Below, in pieces: positions 52,165-60,715 of a stretch of 64,000 nucleotides of DNA. Below the pieces are notes generated by a model. That model was not told the origin of the DNA. It was given only the letters and a program-made list of their open reading frames with translations, and did not search any database. Made by a program: the position numbers and the translations under genes. Position 1 is the stretch's first letter. Every line of letters begins with the position of its first letter. The DNA comes from Algoriphagus taiwanensis (GTDB lineage Bacteria > Bacteroidota > Bacteroidia > Cytophagales > Cyclobacteriaceae), in assembly GCF_036245645.1 (NCBI RefSeq), contig NZ_BTPE01000004.1, forward strand, positions 310,001 through 374,000, written 5' to 3'.

Positions 52165-52178
52165 GTGATTTTTCTCAC
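52165..52178. promoter_or_regulatory. Crp/Fnr-type operator upstream of DUF2202-cytochrome c unit
   Basis: GTGA-TTTTTC-TCAC, perfect half-sites with a 6-base spacer, in the 76-base gap between cydB and the DUF2202 gene. Confidence 0.55.
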
Positions 52179-52187
52179 TTAAGCCCC

Positions 52188-53264
52188 TTAATAACTGCTT
52201 TCATCCAGTTTGACCTTTCCCCGGTAAGTCCAATAAATGATGATGGTGTAAGAAGCCACAAAGGGAAGCCCAAAAGCTGCCAGAATGGCCATGGTTTTCA
52301 GGGTATAGGCCGAGGAGGCCGCATTATAGATATCCAAGTTGAATCCAGGATCAAGATTGGAAACCATTAGATTGGGGAAAATTCCCAAGGCAAACAGCAT
52401 CACAATGGCTGCAATCATACAGGCTGAGGAAATAAAAGCCCAACCTTCTCTTCCTTTGGACAGCATGCGCGGGATATTGGCAATCGCCAAAACATTCAGG
52501 AGTACAATGGTCCAGGCAAAAACTGAAATCAGGGTCTGATGATTCTCCACCAACTCGTGTTTGTTTCCCGGAAGATCAATTTTGCCAAAGGAGAAATTGG
52601 CAATCATCTCCGGTTTAAGATAAAGTGTCAATCCGGAGAAAATCAGGTAGAACACCACAAAAATCCAGTAATTGACTTTAATCCATCCTTGGATTTGCTT
52701 TTGAAGCTCTCCCTCGGTTTTCATATTGAGGTAAATCCCTCCATGAAGGGCAAACATCGTCAAAGCAAAAAAGCCGGCCATCAACGAATAAGGATTCAGC
52801 AAGTCAAAGAAATTGCCTTGATATTCCATATCGCTGCCGATCGGAAAACCCATCACCACATTTCCAATGGCGATTCCAAAGAGAAGGGTAGCGACAATGG
52901 AACCGATGGAAAACCCCTTGTCCCAAAAACTTCTCCAGCGGGGATTGGCCTCTTTGCTTCTAAATTCGATTGAAACTGCCCGAAAAATCAAGGCAATCAG
53001 GAGGAGCATAAAAGGCAAATAAAAACTGGAAAATGCCGTCGCATACACATTGGGGAAGGCCGCAAAAAGTGCCCCTCCTGCCGTGATGAGCCAAACTTCA
53101 TTTCCGTCCCAAACCGGCCCAATCGCATTCATCAGGATGCGTCGATTATGGTCTCCTTTGCTTCGCAAATGAAGGATCCCCACACCCAAATCAAAACCGT
53201 CCAAGATCGCATATCCGATCAACAGAACTCCTACCAGAATATACCAGACTACGTTATAATCCAT
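52188..53264 (-). CDS. cydB: Cytochrome bd ubiquinol oxidase subunit II
   Basis: 358 residues, eight or nine membrane helices. Family start YNVVWYILVGVLLIGYAILDGFDLGVGIL (in part: ILDGFDLGVG), GPVWDGNEVWLITAGGALFAAFP near 50 and the C-terminal ASYTIIIYWTYRGKV. Lies 3 bases after cydA. Confidence 0.96.
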   Translation of the reverse strand: MDYNVVWYILVGVLLIGYAILDGFDLGVGILHLRSKGDHNRRILMNAIGPVWDGNEVWLITAGGALFAAFPNVYATAFSSFYLPFMLLLIALIFRAVSIEFRSKEANPRWRSFWDKGFSIGSIVATLLFGIAIGNVVMGFPIGSDMEYQGNFFDLLNPYSLMAGFFALTMFALHGGIYLNMKTEGELQKQIQGWIKVNYWIFVVFYLIFSGLTLYLKPEMIANFSFGKIDLPGNKHELVENHQTLISVFAWTIVLLNVLAIANIPRMLSKGREGWAFISSACMIAAIVMLFALGIFPNLMVSNLDPGFNLDIYNAASSAYTLKTMAILAAFGLPFVASYTIIIYWTYRGKVKLDESSY

Positions 53265-53267
53265 GAC

Positions 53268-54662
53268 TTAATGAGGTTTGATGGCGTCCATTCGTTCGGA
53301 CTTTTTGTGAAAACCGGCTTCTACACCACTGGATAGATGATCAGGCCCATGTTTGATTTCCCGATCGAGGACGTAAAGCCACACGAAGAATAAAAGGATA
53401 TAGACCAGTACAAAGAGGATCAAGGAAATCATCACTTCAGGTGCAGAAATGGACTTGGAGACTCCTTCGCTTGTTCGTAGAAGTCCCTGAACGATCCAAG
53501 GCTGACGACCTCGCTCGGCTGAGACCCAGCCTAGCTGATTAGCCATCACAGGAAGGGCCACGGCCGGGATGTAGAGTTTGATCAGCCAGGACCAACTTGG
53601 GGTAAATAGCTTTTTCCTCCAAAGCAAAAACAGACTCAGAAGTGTAGCTCCGATAAACAGCATCCCCAAGGCGACCATCAGGTGATAGCTTTGAAAGACT
53701 CCATTTACTGCTGGCCAGTCTTCTTCGGGAAACTCTTCCAATCCTTTTACCTCTCCATCAAAATCTCCGTGCACCAAAAAGCTCAGCATGCCGGGAATGG
53801 CAATTCCGGAAGTCTCGCGAGTTTCTGGATTAGTCCATCCGATGAGATAGAGTGGGGCATTGGTTTGGGTTTCGTAAAGTCCTTCGAAAGCCGCCAGTTT
53901 TGCAGGCTGCCATTCCCTGACCACTTTGGCATGCTCATGTCCGACGAAAGGCTGTGCCAAAGAGGCGATTGCCGCAAGACCAAGTGCAATGGCAAAGGAT
54001 TTTTTGGCAAACTCTACATGCTTCTGCTTAATCAAATAATAGGCAGAAACGCTCAAAACCAGAAAGGCTCCCTGAATCCAAGCTCCCAAGATCACGTGAG
54101 TAAAGCGAACCATCGACGAAGGATTGAAGACCATTTCCCAGAAATCGGTGATCACCGCTCGGCGAATCCCATAATCCACCACAATCTCATAGGCTACCGG
54201 AGTTTGTTGCCAGCTATTGGCCACCACGATCCAGAAACCTGATAACATACTCCCCAATGCCACCATGATCGTAGCAAAAAGGTGCATTCCTGGCTTCACT
54301 CGATTCCAGCCAAAAAGCAGAATCGCCAAGAAGCCCGATTCAAGGAAGAAGGCAAAAATCCCCTCTGCTGCTAGTGGCGAACCAAAAATATCTCCGACAA
54401 ATCGGGAGTATGTGGACCAGTTGGTGCCAAACTCAAACTCCATGACGATGCCGGAGGCTACTCCCACAGAGAAGTTGGCTGCGAAAATCTTGATCCAAAA
54501 CCGGGTGATTTTTTCATAGATTTTCTTTTTGGTGATGAGGAAAAGGGATTCATTTACCACCAGTAGCAATCCCAACCCGATACTGAAAGGAGGGAAGATG
54601 TAGTGAAACATGATGGTGAAGGCAAACTGTATCCGTGAAAGCGTCTCTACATCCCAGGTCAT
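53268..54662 (-). CDS. cydA: Cytochrome bd ubiquinol oxidase subunit I
   Basis: Catalytic haem b558/b595/d subunit of the high-affinity quinol oxidase, 464 residues. Haem His in RIQFAFTIMFHYIFPPF near residue 18, conserved Glu segment FAFFLESGFLAILLFGW near 100, and the GRQPW signature in SAERGRQPWIVQGLLRT near 393. Q loop is of the short type. Overlaps the upstream small membrane gene by 4 bases. Confidence 0.96.
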   Translation of the reverse strand: MTWDVETLSRIQFAFTIMFHYIFPPFSIGLGLLLVVNESLFLITKKKIYEKITRFWIKIFAANFSVGVASGIVMEFEFGTNWSTYSRFVGDIFGSPLAAEGIFAFFLESGFLAILLFGWNRVKPGMHLFATIMVALGSMLSGFWIVVANSWQQTPVAYEIVVDYGIRRAVITDFWEMVFNPSSMVRFTHVILGAWIQGAFLVLSVSAYYLIKQKHVEFAKKSFAIALGLAAIASLAQPFVGHEHAKVVREWQPAKLAAFEGLYETQTNAPLYLIGWTNPETRETSGIAIPGMLSFLVHGDFDGEVKGLEEFPEEDWPAVNGVFQSYHLMVALGMLFIGATLLSLFLLWRKKLFTPSWSWLIKLYIPAVALPVMANQLGWVSAERGRQPWIVQGLLRTSEGVSKSISAPEVMISLILFVLVYILLFFVWLYVLDREIKHGPDHLSSGVEAGFHKKSERMDAIKPH

Positions 54663-54859
54663 GATACTTGATTTTTAGAATTCTTATAAATGAGGAAAGC
54701 CGTCACGATGAATACGAGTCCGACAATGATTTTTAGAAGTTTGCCTCCGTCAAAACCTGCAATTTCGCCTTCGAATAGAGGGATTTTGGAAATGATTCGG
54801 AAAAGTAACATAAGTCCTAGACCGAGGATGAAAAGTTGCTGAGCTTTGGATTTAATCAT
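54659..54859 (-). CDS. Small two-helix membrane protein encoded before cydA
   Basis: 66 residues from ATG 54859 (an in-frame start at 54931 is unlikely because it crosses the operator). Two hydrophobic segments (QLFILGLGLMLLFRIIS and IIVGLVFIVTAFLIYK). The 4-base ATGA overlap with cydA implies coupled expression. Not clearly the DUF4492 protein found near cydA in Bacteroides and not CydX. Could be a small accessory subunit of the bd oxidase; inference from position. Confidence 0.6.
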   Translation of the reverse strand: MIKSKAQQLFILGLGLMLLFRIISKIPLFEGEIAGFDGGKLLKIIVGLVFIVTAFLIYKNSKNQVS

Positions 54860-54912
54860 TTTCCAAGGTGTTTTGGAGAAAATATGGTCAAAACTATCTA
54901 TCACAAAAAATA

Positions 54913-54936
54913 AAAAGGTGATCAATGTCACCTTTT
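54913..54936. promoter_or_regulatory. Crp/Fnr-type operator between cyd operon and Crp/Fnr gene
   Basis: Perfect palindrome AAAAGGTGA-TCAATG-TCACCTTTT with 9-base arms and a 6-base spacer; the core GTGA-N6-TCAC is at 54918-54931. It lies 22 bases before the regulator ATG and 53 before the cyd unit, so it could serve both. It could also fold as a hairpin at the transcript start. Confidence 0.65.
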
Positions 54937-54958
54937 CAAGTTAACCACAGATCAACTA

Positions 54959-55597
54959 ATGAAAAAGGAAATCGCGCAGTTTTTGGATTTAAATTTTCCT
55001 GATTTTGAAAAGGGACTTCGGGAAGAGATTCTCAAAGACGGAACCCTTGTCGTCTTACCTGCAGACACGCTGATGATGGACATCGGGCAGAAGGTGGAGA
55101 TTATTCCTCTCATCGTACAGGGACAGGTGAAGGTTTTCAGGGAAGATGAGAATGACCACGAGCTGTTTATGTATTACCTCGGACCCGGAGAGGCTTGTGC
55201 GATCACGATGATCTGCTCTGCGAGGGAAGGCTATTCCAAAATCAAGGCTATTCCGGAGGAAGAAACTACCATCATTTCGGTACCGATTTCTAAGCTGGAT
55301 GAGTGGATGCCCAAGTACAAATCATGGTATTACTTTGTCATGGACACCTATCAGGATCGATTTGAAGAGTTACTTAAAGTGGTAGATGGAATTGCCTTTC
55401 ACCAAATGGATGAGCGGCTTTTGGAATATTTGGAGAAAAATGCCGAGGCTACCCAAAGTAACCTGATTCACAAAACCCATCAGCAGATTGCTCAGGAGCT
55501 GAATTCCAGCAGGGAAGTGATAACGCGATTGTTGAAAAAACTGGAACAAAGAGGAAGGGTAAGAGTCAACCGAAATCAAATTCAATTGATCAACTGA
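54959..55597 (+). CDS. Crp/Fnr family transcriptional regulator
   Basis: 212 residues. N-terminal cyclic-nucleotide-binding-like barrel (about 30-130, VQGQVKVFREDENDHELFMYYLGPGEACAIT in part: GQVKVFRED, YYLGPGEACA) and C-terminal winged HTH: HKTHQQIAQELNSSREVITRLLKKLEQRG near 172-200 (in part: QQIAQELNSSREVITRLLKK). No Fnr-type N-terminal Cys cluster, so it is not an Fe-S Fnr; the CAITMICS stretch could be redox-active. Divergent from the cyd operon, which it probably controls together with itself. Confidence 0.9.
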   Translation: MKKEIAQFLDLNFPDFEKGLREEILKDGTLVVLPADTLMMDIGQKVEIIPLIVQGQVKVFREDENDHELFMYYLGPGEACAITMICSAREGYSKIKAIPEEETTIISVPISKLDEWMPKYKSWYYFVMDTYQDRFEELLKVVDGIAFHQMDERLLEYLEKNAEATQSNLIHKTHQQIAQELNSSREVITRLLKKLEQRGRVRVNRNQIQLIN

Positions 55598-56633
55598 TCA
55601 ATTCCAAAGCCTCCAAAATAGCCTTTTTTCTTTTTTCAAAATTGAAAAGGGTATGGATGCGTTGAGATGCGTTTTGTGAAAATGAATTCAAGTCCTGCTC
55701 GGCAAATTCTTGAATAGCTGAATCAAGCACATGCAAATTCTTTTTCGTCAAAATCACACCCGAATCCCCAATAATCTCCGGAATCGCCCCGACTGCTGAC
55801 CCAATCGGAATGCAGCCAGAAGCCATGGCTTCTCCAAGCGCATTTGGAAAGCCCTCGGAAGTGGAAAGCTGAAGGTAGAATTGATGGGAATTGTAAAGGT
55901 CCAAAAGTTCTGTGGGCTTCATTTTACCCAAAACAGTCACATTCAGATTTGATGAAGAATAGGAAGAATCCCCCACCAAAGTGAAGATCCAATCCGGATG
56001 AAGTGCGGCCAATTGCTCGATTAAATCATAGCCTTTGACTATGGCACGGGAAGGATTGGAAGTGCCTGTGGCCACGGAAATAAAGCTGAGCGGCTTGCGT
56101 ATTTTCTTCAGATCTTTCCAAAAATCTGTATTAAAGCCATTCGGGATAACTTGGATGGGTATTTTCAGATTTGGAATCAAATTCAAAAGACCTTGTTTGG
56201 AATTTATCTGTGGATCGTATGAATAATCCTGCTTAACTAAAGCTTCGGCCACAGGCAAAATCAACGAGCAGTTTTTAAAGGAATATACCGTGGCTTTACG
56301 AAGCCATTTCTTTCTGAAATTCCCATAGCCGATCTCAGGCATGTTGATACAATCCGCGCCTCCGGCTTGGATGGTGCATTTTTTCCCAAATACCTTCCCG
56401 AACCAAACCGGCAAAACGCTGTGGTACCCTCCAAAAAAGCAGAGATATTGGCTGGTTTTGGGTAAATACCAAAGCAACTGAATAAACTGAAGAATAAAGA
56501 AAAAAGGAAGTTTGACCGGGCTTTGGGTAAACTCCAAGGGTTTGATTTCAGCCACCGGAAGGATCATCTCCAAATCACGGTCGATAAAGGCGGTACGGAC
56601 GGGGAAGGTGTAGAGGATCATTTTTCTCCTCAT
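55590..56633 (-). CDS. Glycosyltransferase (GT-B, GT4-like)
   Basis: 347 residues, cytoplasmic. C-terminal donor domain: ISVATGTSNPSRAIVKGYDL near 190, FTLVGDSSYSSSNLNVTVLGKM and the nucleotide-sugar motif STSEGFPNALGEAMASGCIPIG near 272 (in part: SEGFPNALGEAMASG) with VGAIPEIIGDSG. The acceptor half has a membrane-associating stretch (LPFFFILQFIQLLWYL). Donor and acceptor unknown. Its 3' end overlaps the convergent Crp/Fnr gene by 8 bases, and its start overlaps the upstream nucleotidyltransferase stop by 4. Confidence 0.87.
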   Translation of the reverse strand: MRRKMILYTFPVRTAFIDRDLEMILPVAEIKPLEFTQSPVKLPFFFILQFIQLLWYLPKTSQYLCFFGGYHSVLPVWFGKVFGKKCTIQAGGADCINMPEIGYGNFRKKWLRKATVYSFKNCSLILPVAEALVKQDYSYDPQINSKQGLLNLIPNLKIPIQVIPNGFNTDFWKDLKKIRKPLSFISVATGTSNPSRAIVKGYDLIEQLAALHPDWIFTLVGDSSYSSSNLNVTVLGKMKPTELLDLYNSHQFYLQLSTSEGFPNALGEAMASGCIPIGSAVGAIPEIIGDSGVILTKKNLHVLDSAIQEFAEQDLNSFSQNASQRIHTLFNFEKRKKAILEALELIS

Positions 56634-56950
56634 TGATACATGATAACCTTTGAGCTAAAAATCAATTCTTTGGTTTCCTCCACCTCTTCTTTGAAATATG
56701 GATTCCGAATTGCTGAATATTCGATTAGATCAACTTGTCTTTCGAGAAGGTCTTCTAATCCAAATTGTAATTCGAAAAAATTGCTTGCGTAATCAGGAAT
56801 ATCAGTTCGTTGAAATTCAACCAAAAAATCTACATCGCTTTCATTATTAAAAGCTGAAGTGAGTATTGAACCAAATGCATAGAGTTTAGCCACTTTGTGT
56901 TTTTCACAAAGGGTTTTAATGGCTTTTGTATTTTTCTCAAGCAGGTTCAT
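56630..56950 (-). CDS. MNT-type nucleotidyltransferase (minimal)
   Basis: 106 residues. Pol-beta superfamily signature LYAFGSILTSAFNNESDVDFLVEF near 24-47 (in part: FGSILTSAFNNESDVDFLV) with the GS and DxD metal residues, third Asp in RQVDLIEYSAI near 78. Such minimal enzymes are antitoxin or AMPylating partners of HEPN toxins; here no HEPN gene is adjacent on the 5' side except through the unit upstream, from which it is separated by a terminator. Coupled to the glycosyltransferase gene. Confidence 0.85.
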   Translation of the reverse strand: MNLLEKNTKAIKTLCEKHKVAKLYAFGSILTSAFNNESDVDFLVEFQRTDIPDYASNFFELQFGLEDLLERQVDLIEYSAIRNPYFKEEVEETKELIFSSKVIMYQ

Positions 56951-56982
56951 AGATCAAATATAGGCTTAATCTCCAAGAACGA

Positions 56983-57017
56983 AAAAAGGCTCAATTCCTT
57001 AAAAATTGAGCCTTTTT
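56983..57017. terminator. Terminator of the HEPN-MNT unit
   Basis: Fourteen perfect pairs AAAAAGGCTCAATT / AATTGAGCCTTTTT (56983-56996 with 57004-57017), 7-base loop, T tract on both strands. It overlaps the stop codon of the upstream nucleotidyltransferase gene. Confidence 0.85.
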
Positions 57018-57321
57018 AACCAATCAAAATCCCAGTTTCCTGAATTTCCTTTGCGAAAGGATTCCGAGAATTGAAGTCTTCCGACTTTAAAGGATGAGGT
57101 TCAATTCTAAGGTCAACTTTTCTTCTTAGCTTTCTAAGTTCCTGTTGAGTTTGGAAAAAGTCATCCATCCGGTCAAAAACCAAAGCCACATCTACATCGC
57201 TCGATTCTTTTTCGAGGCCCTTGGCATACGAACCAAAAAGATAGGCTTCTCTCAACCCCAGGTTTTCTGGAATTAAAGTCAGGAAACTCTTGACGTTCTT
57301 TAGAATTTCTGAATTAACCAT
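57016..57321 (-). CDS. MNT-type nucleotidyltransferase, HEPN partner
   Basis: 101 residues from ATG 57321 (MVNSEILKNVKSFL); an in-frame start at 57375 lies within the HEPN gene. Signature AYLFGSYAKGLEKESSDVDVALVF near 26-49 (in part: FGSYAKGLEKESSDVDVALV) and Asp in KVDLRIEPHPL. The 22-base overlap with the HEPN gene indicates a coupled pair, as in HepT/MntA systems where the nucleotidyltransferase neutralises the HEPN RNase by AMPylation. Confidence 0.87.
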   Translation of the reverse strand: MVNSEILKNVKSFLTLIPENLGLREAYLFGSYAKGLEKESSDVDVALVFDRMDDFFQTQQELRKLRRKVDLRIEPHPLKSEDFNSRNPFAKEIQETGILIG

Positions 57322-57701
57322 AGCCTTAGAATTTCGATTCGTTCTTTCCAAAGGAACGAAAATTCCTCTGTACAAAGTTTATAAAATTCTCTTTTATAAC
57401 TGTCATACCGAGCATTGAGGTTGAATGTGGAAACTTGATCCAACCAATCCTTGTGAGTTTCATCTATTTGAAAATTGCATCGATCAGCTAGCCTCAAAAG
57501 GTCATGAGTGAAAAGCGCATGTTTTTTATTGTCTTTGACAAAATGTGCTTTTAAAAGTTTTTCTAAAACCAAATGACCGATAAAAAGTGCCCAACTGAAA
57601 TCTTTGGATGTAAAAAGATTTTGCATCGTTCTAAAATCCTGATCGGATGAATTCCTCCAATATTGCACGATTTTTTCAAGATCATCTAAATTCTCATCCA
57701 T
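57300..57701 (-). CDS. HEPN domain protein
   Basis: 133 residues, helical. HEPN features: WRNSSDQDFRTMQNLF near 15-30, SWALFIGHLVLEKLLKAHFVKDNKK near 36-60 (in part: GHLVLEKLLKAHFV), HDLLRLADRC and the RYDSYKREF segment near 97 where the catalytic R-x4-6-H/Y is expected. Start ATG 57701. HEPN/MNT pairs serve in toxin-antitoxin, nucleotide metabolism or antibiotic-resistance roles; a toxin role is plausible but not shown. Confidence 0.85.
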   Translation of the reverse strand: MDENLDDLEKIVQYWRNSSDQDFRTMQNLFTSKDFSWALFIGHLVLEKLLKAHFVKDNKKHALFTHDLLRLADRCNFQIDETHKDWLDQVSTFNLNARYDSYKREFYKLCTEEFSFLWKERIEILRLWLIQKF

Positions 57702-57718
57702 AGTACAATTTAAAAGAA

Positions 57719-57747
57719 AAGGGCCAAAAGATTTTCTCTTGGCCCTT
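57719..57747 (-). terminator. Terminator of leuS
   Basis: AAGGGCCAA (minus strand) pairs with TTGGCCCTT perfectly (57719-57727 with 57739-57747), followed by TTTCTTTT on the minus strand. Confidence 0.82.
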
Positions 57748-57769
57748 CAATTTTAGGTGTTTATGCTTG

Positions 57770-60544
57770 TTACACCACCAAATTCACAATCTTACCCGGC
57801 ACGATAATCACTTTCTTAGGAGCTTTGCCTTCCAACCATTTTTGTACGGTTGCGTCTGCCAAGGCGGACTTTTCGATTTCCGGAACAGACAGAGAAAGCG
57901 GCAAATCCAACTTCGCCCGCATCTTGCCATTGATCATCACCGGATACTCGAAATTGCTTTCTACCAAATATTCCTCCTTGAATTCTGGGAAAGTGGCGTC
58001 GGTGATTGACTCAGCTTGACCCAATAGGGACCAGAGTTCCTCAGCAATATGAGGTGCATATGGAGAAATCAAGATAGCCAATGGCTCCAATACTTCTCGC
58101 TTGTTGCACTTCAAAGCAGTCAATTCATTAACGCAGATCATAAAGCTGGATACGGAGGTATTGAAGGAATAATTGGCCATGTCTTCTTCCATTTTTTTGA
58201 GGGCTTTATGAAGGGCTTTGAGTTCTTCCTTGCTGGCTTTTTCATCGGAAACAACGAATTCTCCAGTATTGGTATGGTAAAGGTTCCACACCTTTCTCAG
58301 GAACTTGTACACACCGTCGATTCCATTGGTATTCCAAGGCTTAAACTGCTCCAAAGGCCCCAAGAACATCTCATACAATCTCAGTGTGTCGGCTCCGTAG
58401 CGCTCAATGATGTCGTCGGGATTGACCACGTTGTACTTGGACTTGGACATTTTTTCCACTTCCGATCCGCAGAGGTACTTGCCGTCCTCCAGGATAAATT
58501 CAGCATCCGCCAAGTCAGGTCTCCAAGCCTTAAATTTTTCCAAATTCAGCTGATCGTTGTGGACGATGTTTACGTCCACGTGCATGGCAGAGGTATCGTA
58601 TTGATCTTTCAGTCCGTAAGAGACGAAAGTGTTGCTTCCTTTTATCCGATACACAAAATTTGACCTCCCTTGGATCATTCCTTGATTGATCATCTTTTGG
58701 AATGGCTCATTAATGCTGACCACACCCAGGTCATACAAAAACTTGGTCCAGAATCGGGAGTACAACAAGTGGCCAGTGGCATGCTCGGAACCCCCGATAT
58801 ACAAATCCACAGCTCCCCAATAGTCTGTTTTCCCTTTGTCTGCGAAAACTGAATCATTTTTAGGATCCATGTAGCGGAAGAAGTACCAGCTCGATCCCGC
58901 CCAACCCGGCATGGTGGAAAGTTCCAATGGATATTCTCCCTCGGCTGTTTTGTATGTCCAGTCTTTGGCTCGTCCCAATGGAGGTTCTCCGTCTTCGGTT
59001 GGCAAGTATTTATCCACCTCAGGCAATACCAAAGGCAGGTCTTTTTCATCGATTAAATAAGGCAAGCCATCTTTGAAATAAACAGGAAGCGGTTCGCCCC
59101 AATAGCGTTGACGGGTGAAAATCGCATCCCTCATTCTGAATTGGATTTTGCCTTTTCCAATCCCTTTTTCTTCCAAAAACTCGATGCATTTATTCATGGC
59201 GTCCTGCATGTACAGGCCAGAAATAAATCCTGAGTTGATGATCAAGCCGCCTTTTCCCGGGAAAGAACCATTTTCCATGGAGCCTTCGATCACTTGGCGG
59301 ATTTCCAATCCGAAGTGCTTCGCAAAGTTGTAGTCCCGCTCATCGTGAGCGGGTACGGCCATCACGGCGCCTGTTCCATATCCAGCCAGTACATAGTCCG
59401 CAACCCAGATTTGGATTTCCTCGCCGTTGAATGGATTGATCGCATAGGAGCCTGTAAACGCACCTGAAATAGTCTTCACATCGCTCATTCGCTCGCGCTC
59501 GGAACGGTTTTTGGCCACTTGGATATAGGGTTCAGCAGTTTCACGCTGGTCGTCAGTGACCAGTTCGGCAGCCAAGTCAGACTCCGGGGCCAAAGCCAAA
59601 TAGGTCACCCCGAAAATCGTGTCCACTCGGGTAGTGAAGACTTTGATTTTTTTATCCGACCCCTTCACATCAAAGAGCACTTCCGCACCGATCGATTTTC
59701 CGATCCAGTTGCGCTGCATTTCTTTGATCGGTTCGGACCAGTCCACTTTTTCCAATCCCTGTAATAATCGATCAGCATAGGCAGTGATTCGCATTGACCA
59801 CTGCATCATCTTCTTTCGCTCGACAGGATGACCACCTCTTTCGGAGAAACCGTCCTTTACTTCGTCGTTGGAAAGCACAGTTCCCAAAGCAGGACACCAG
59901 TTTACGGTGGTCTCTGCCAAGAAAGTCAATCGGTATTTGAGCAGTATTTCCTGCTTTTCTTTTTCAGAAAAGGCATTCCAATCTGCTGCGCTAAAAGTTG
60001 GAGTGTCGTCATCGCAAACCGCTTTCACTTTTGCGTTTCCTTCTTTTTCAAATCGGGAAACCAAAGACTCGATGGAAAGTGCCTTGTCCGCATCCAAGTC
60101 GTAATAGCTCTTGAACAGCTGCATGAAAATCCACTGGGTCCATTTATAATAGGATGGGTCCGAGGTGCGAACTTCCCGATCCCAATCGAAAGCGAAGCCG
60201 ATGTTTTTCAGCTGTTCGGTATAGCGGGTTATATTTTGCTCAGTAGTGATAGCGGGATGCTGACCGGTTTGGATCGCATACTGCTCGGCGGGCAATCCAA
60301 AGGAATCATAACCCATTGGGTGGAGGACATTGAAGCCCTTGAGCATTTTGAATCGGGAGACGATATCGGAAGCTATGTAACCCAGCGGGTGGCCGACGTG
60401 AAGTCCTGCACCGGAAGGGTAGGGGAACATGTCCAGAGAATAAAACTTGGGACGATTGGTGTCCACTTCGGCCTTGAAGGTTCCTTTTTCTTTCCAGTAG
60501 CCCTGCCATTTCTGTTCGATTTCCCTGAAGTTGTACTCCGCCAT
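57770..60544 (-). CDS. leuS: Leucyl-tRNA synthetase
   Basis: 924 residues from ATG 60544 (MAEYNFREIEQKWQGYWKE), preferred to an upstream frame opening at 60583. Class I HIGH motif as HVGH at 49-52 in PYPSGAGLHVGHPLGY, CP1 editing domain with GTGAVMAVPAHDERD (conserved TxxG/D editing pocket), KMSKS near residue 698 in EKMSKSKYN, and the C-terminal anticodon region. Charges tRNA-Leu; editing appears intact. A TATTTTTG -7-like motif lies 37 bases upstream (60581-60588). Confidence 0.97.
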   Translation of the reverse strand: MAEYNFREIEQKWQGYWKEKGTFKAEVDTNRPKFYSLDMFPYPSGAGLHVGHPLGYIASDIVSRFKMLKGFNVLHPMGYDSFGLPAEQYAIQTGQHPAITTEQNITRYTEQLKNIGFAFDWDREVRTSDPSYYKWTQWIFMQLFKSYYDLDADKALSIESLVSRFEKEGNAKVKAVCDDDTPTFSAADWNAFSEKEKQEILLKYRLTFLAETTVNWCPALGTVLSNDEVKDGFSERGGHPVERKKMMQWSMRITAYADRLLQGLEKVDWSEPIKEMQRNWIGKSIGAEVLFDVKGSDKKIKVFTTRVDTIFGVTYLALAPESDLAAELVTDDQRETAEPYIQVAKNRSERERMSDVKTISGAFTGSYAINPFNGEEIQIWVADYVLAGYGTGAVMAVPAHDERDYNFAKHFGLEIRQVIEGSMENGSFPGKGGLIINSGFISGLYMQDAMNKCIEFLEEKGIGKGKIQFRMRDAIFTRQRYWGEPLPVYFKDGLPYLIDEKDLPLVLPEVDKYLPTEDGEPPLGRAKDWTYKTAEGEYPLELSTMPGWAGSSWYFFRYMDPKNDSVFADKGKTDYWGAVDLYIGGSEHATGHLLYSRFWTKFLYDLGVVSINEPFQKMINQGMIQGRSNFVYRIKGSNTFVSYGLKDQYDTSAMHVDVNIVHNDQLNLEKFKAWRPDLADAEFILEDGKYLCGSEVEKMSKSKYNVVNPDDIIERYGADTLRLYEMFLGPLEQFKPWNTNGIDGVYKFLRKVWNLYHTNTGEFVVSDEKASKEELKALHKALKKMEEDMANYSFNTSVSSFMICVNELTALKCNKREVLEPLAILISPYAPHIAEELWSLLGQAESITDATFPEFKEEYLVESNFEYPVMINGKMRAKLDLPLSLSVPEIEKSALADATVQKWLEGKAPKKVIIVPGKIVNLVV

Positions 60545-60715
60545 GATTGAATTTTTCTTGATTTTTTGACTAAATGCCTGCAAAAATAGAAAATTCAGGC
60601 GGCTTTGGTAGTCAAATTTCCAATTCCTCCCAAATCGGGATTTTCGCCATTAATCAATTTTGTATTTAGTACTTCCTTCTTTTTTGTACTTTCAGAAACC
60701 TAACCAACCGACCTT

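Noticed and set aside
54913..54936. Terminator hairpin before the Crp/Fnr gene
   Set aside because: The 9-base arms with six-base spacer and short T run could fold, but there is no upstream transcript on the plus strand to terminate, and the core equals two other sites, so an operator is preferred.
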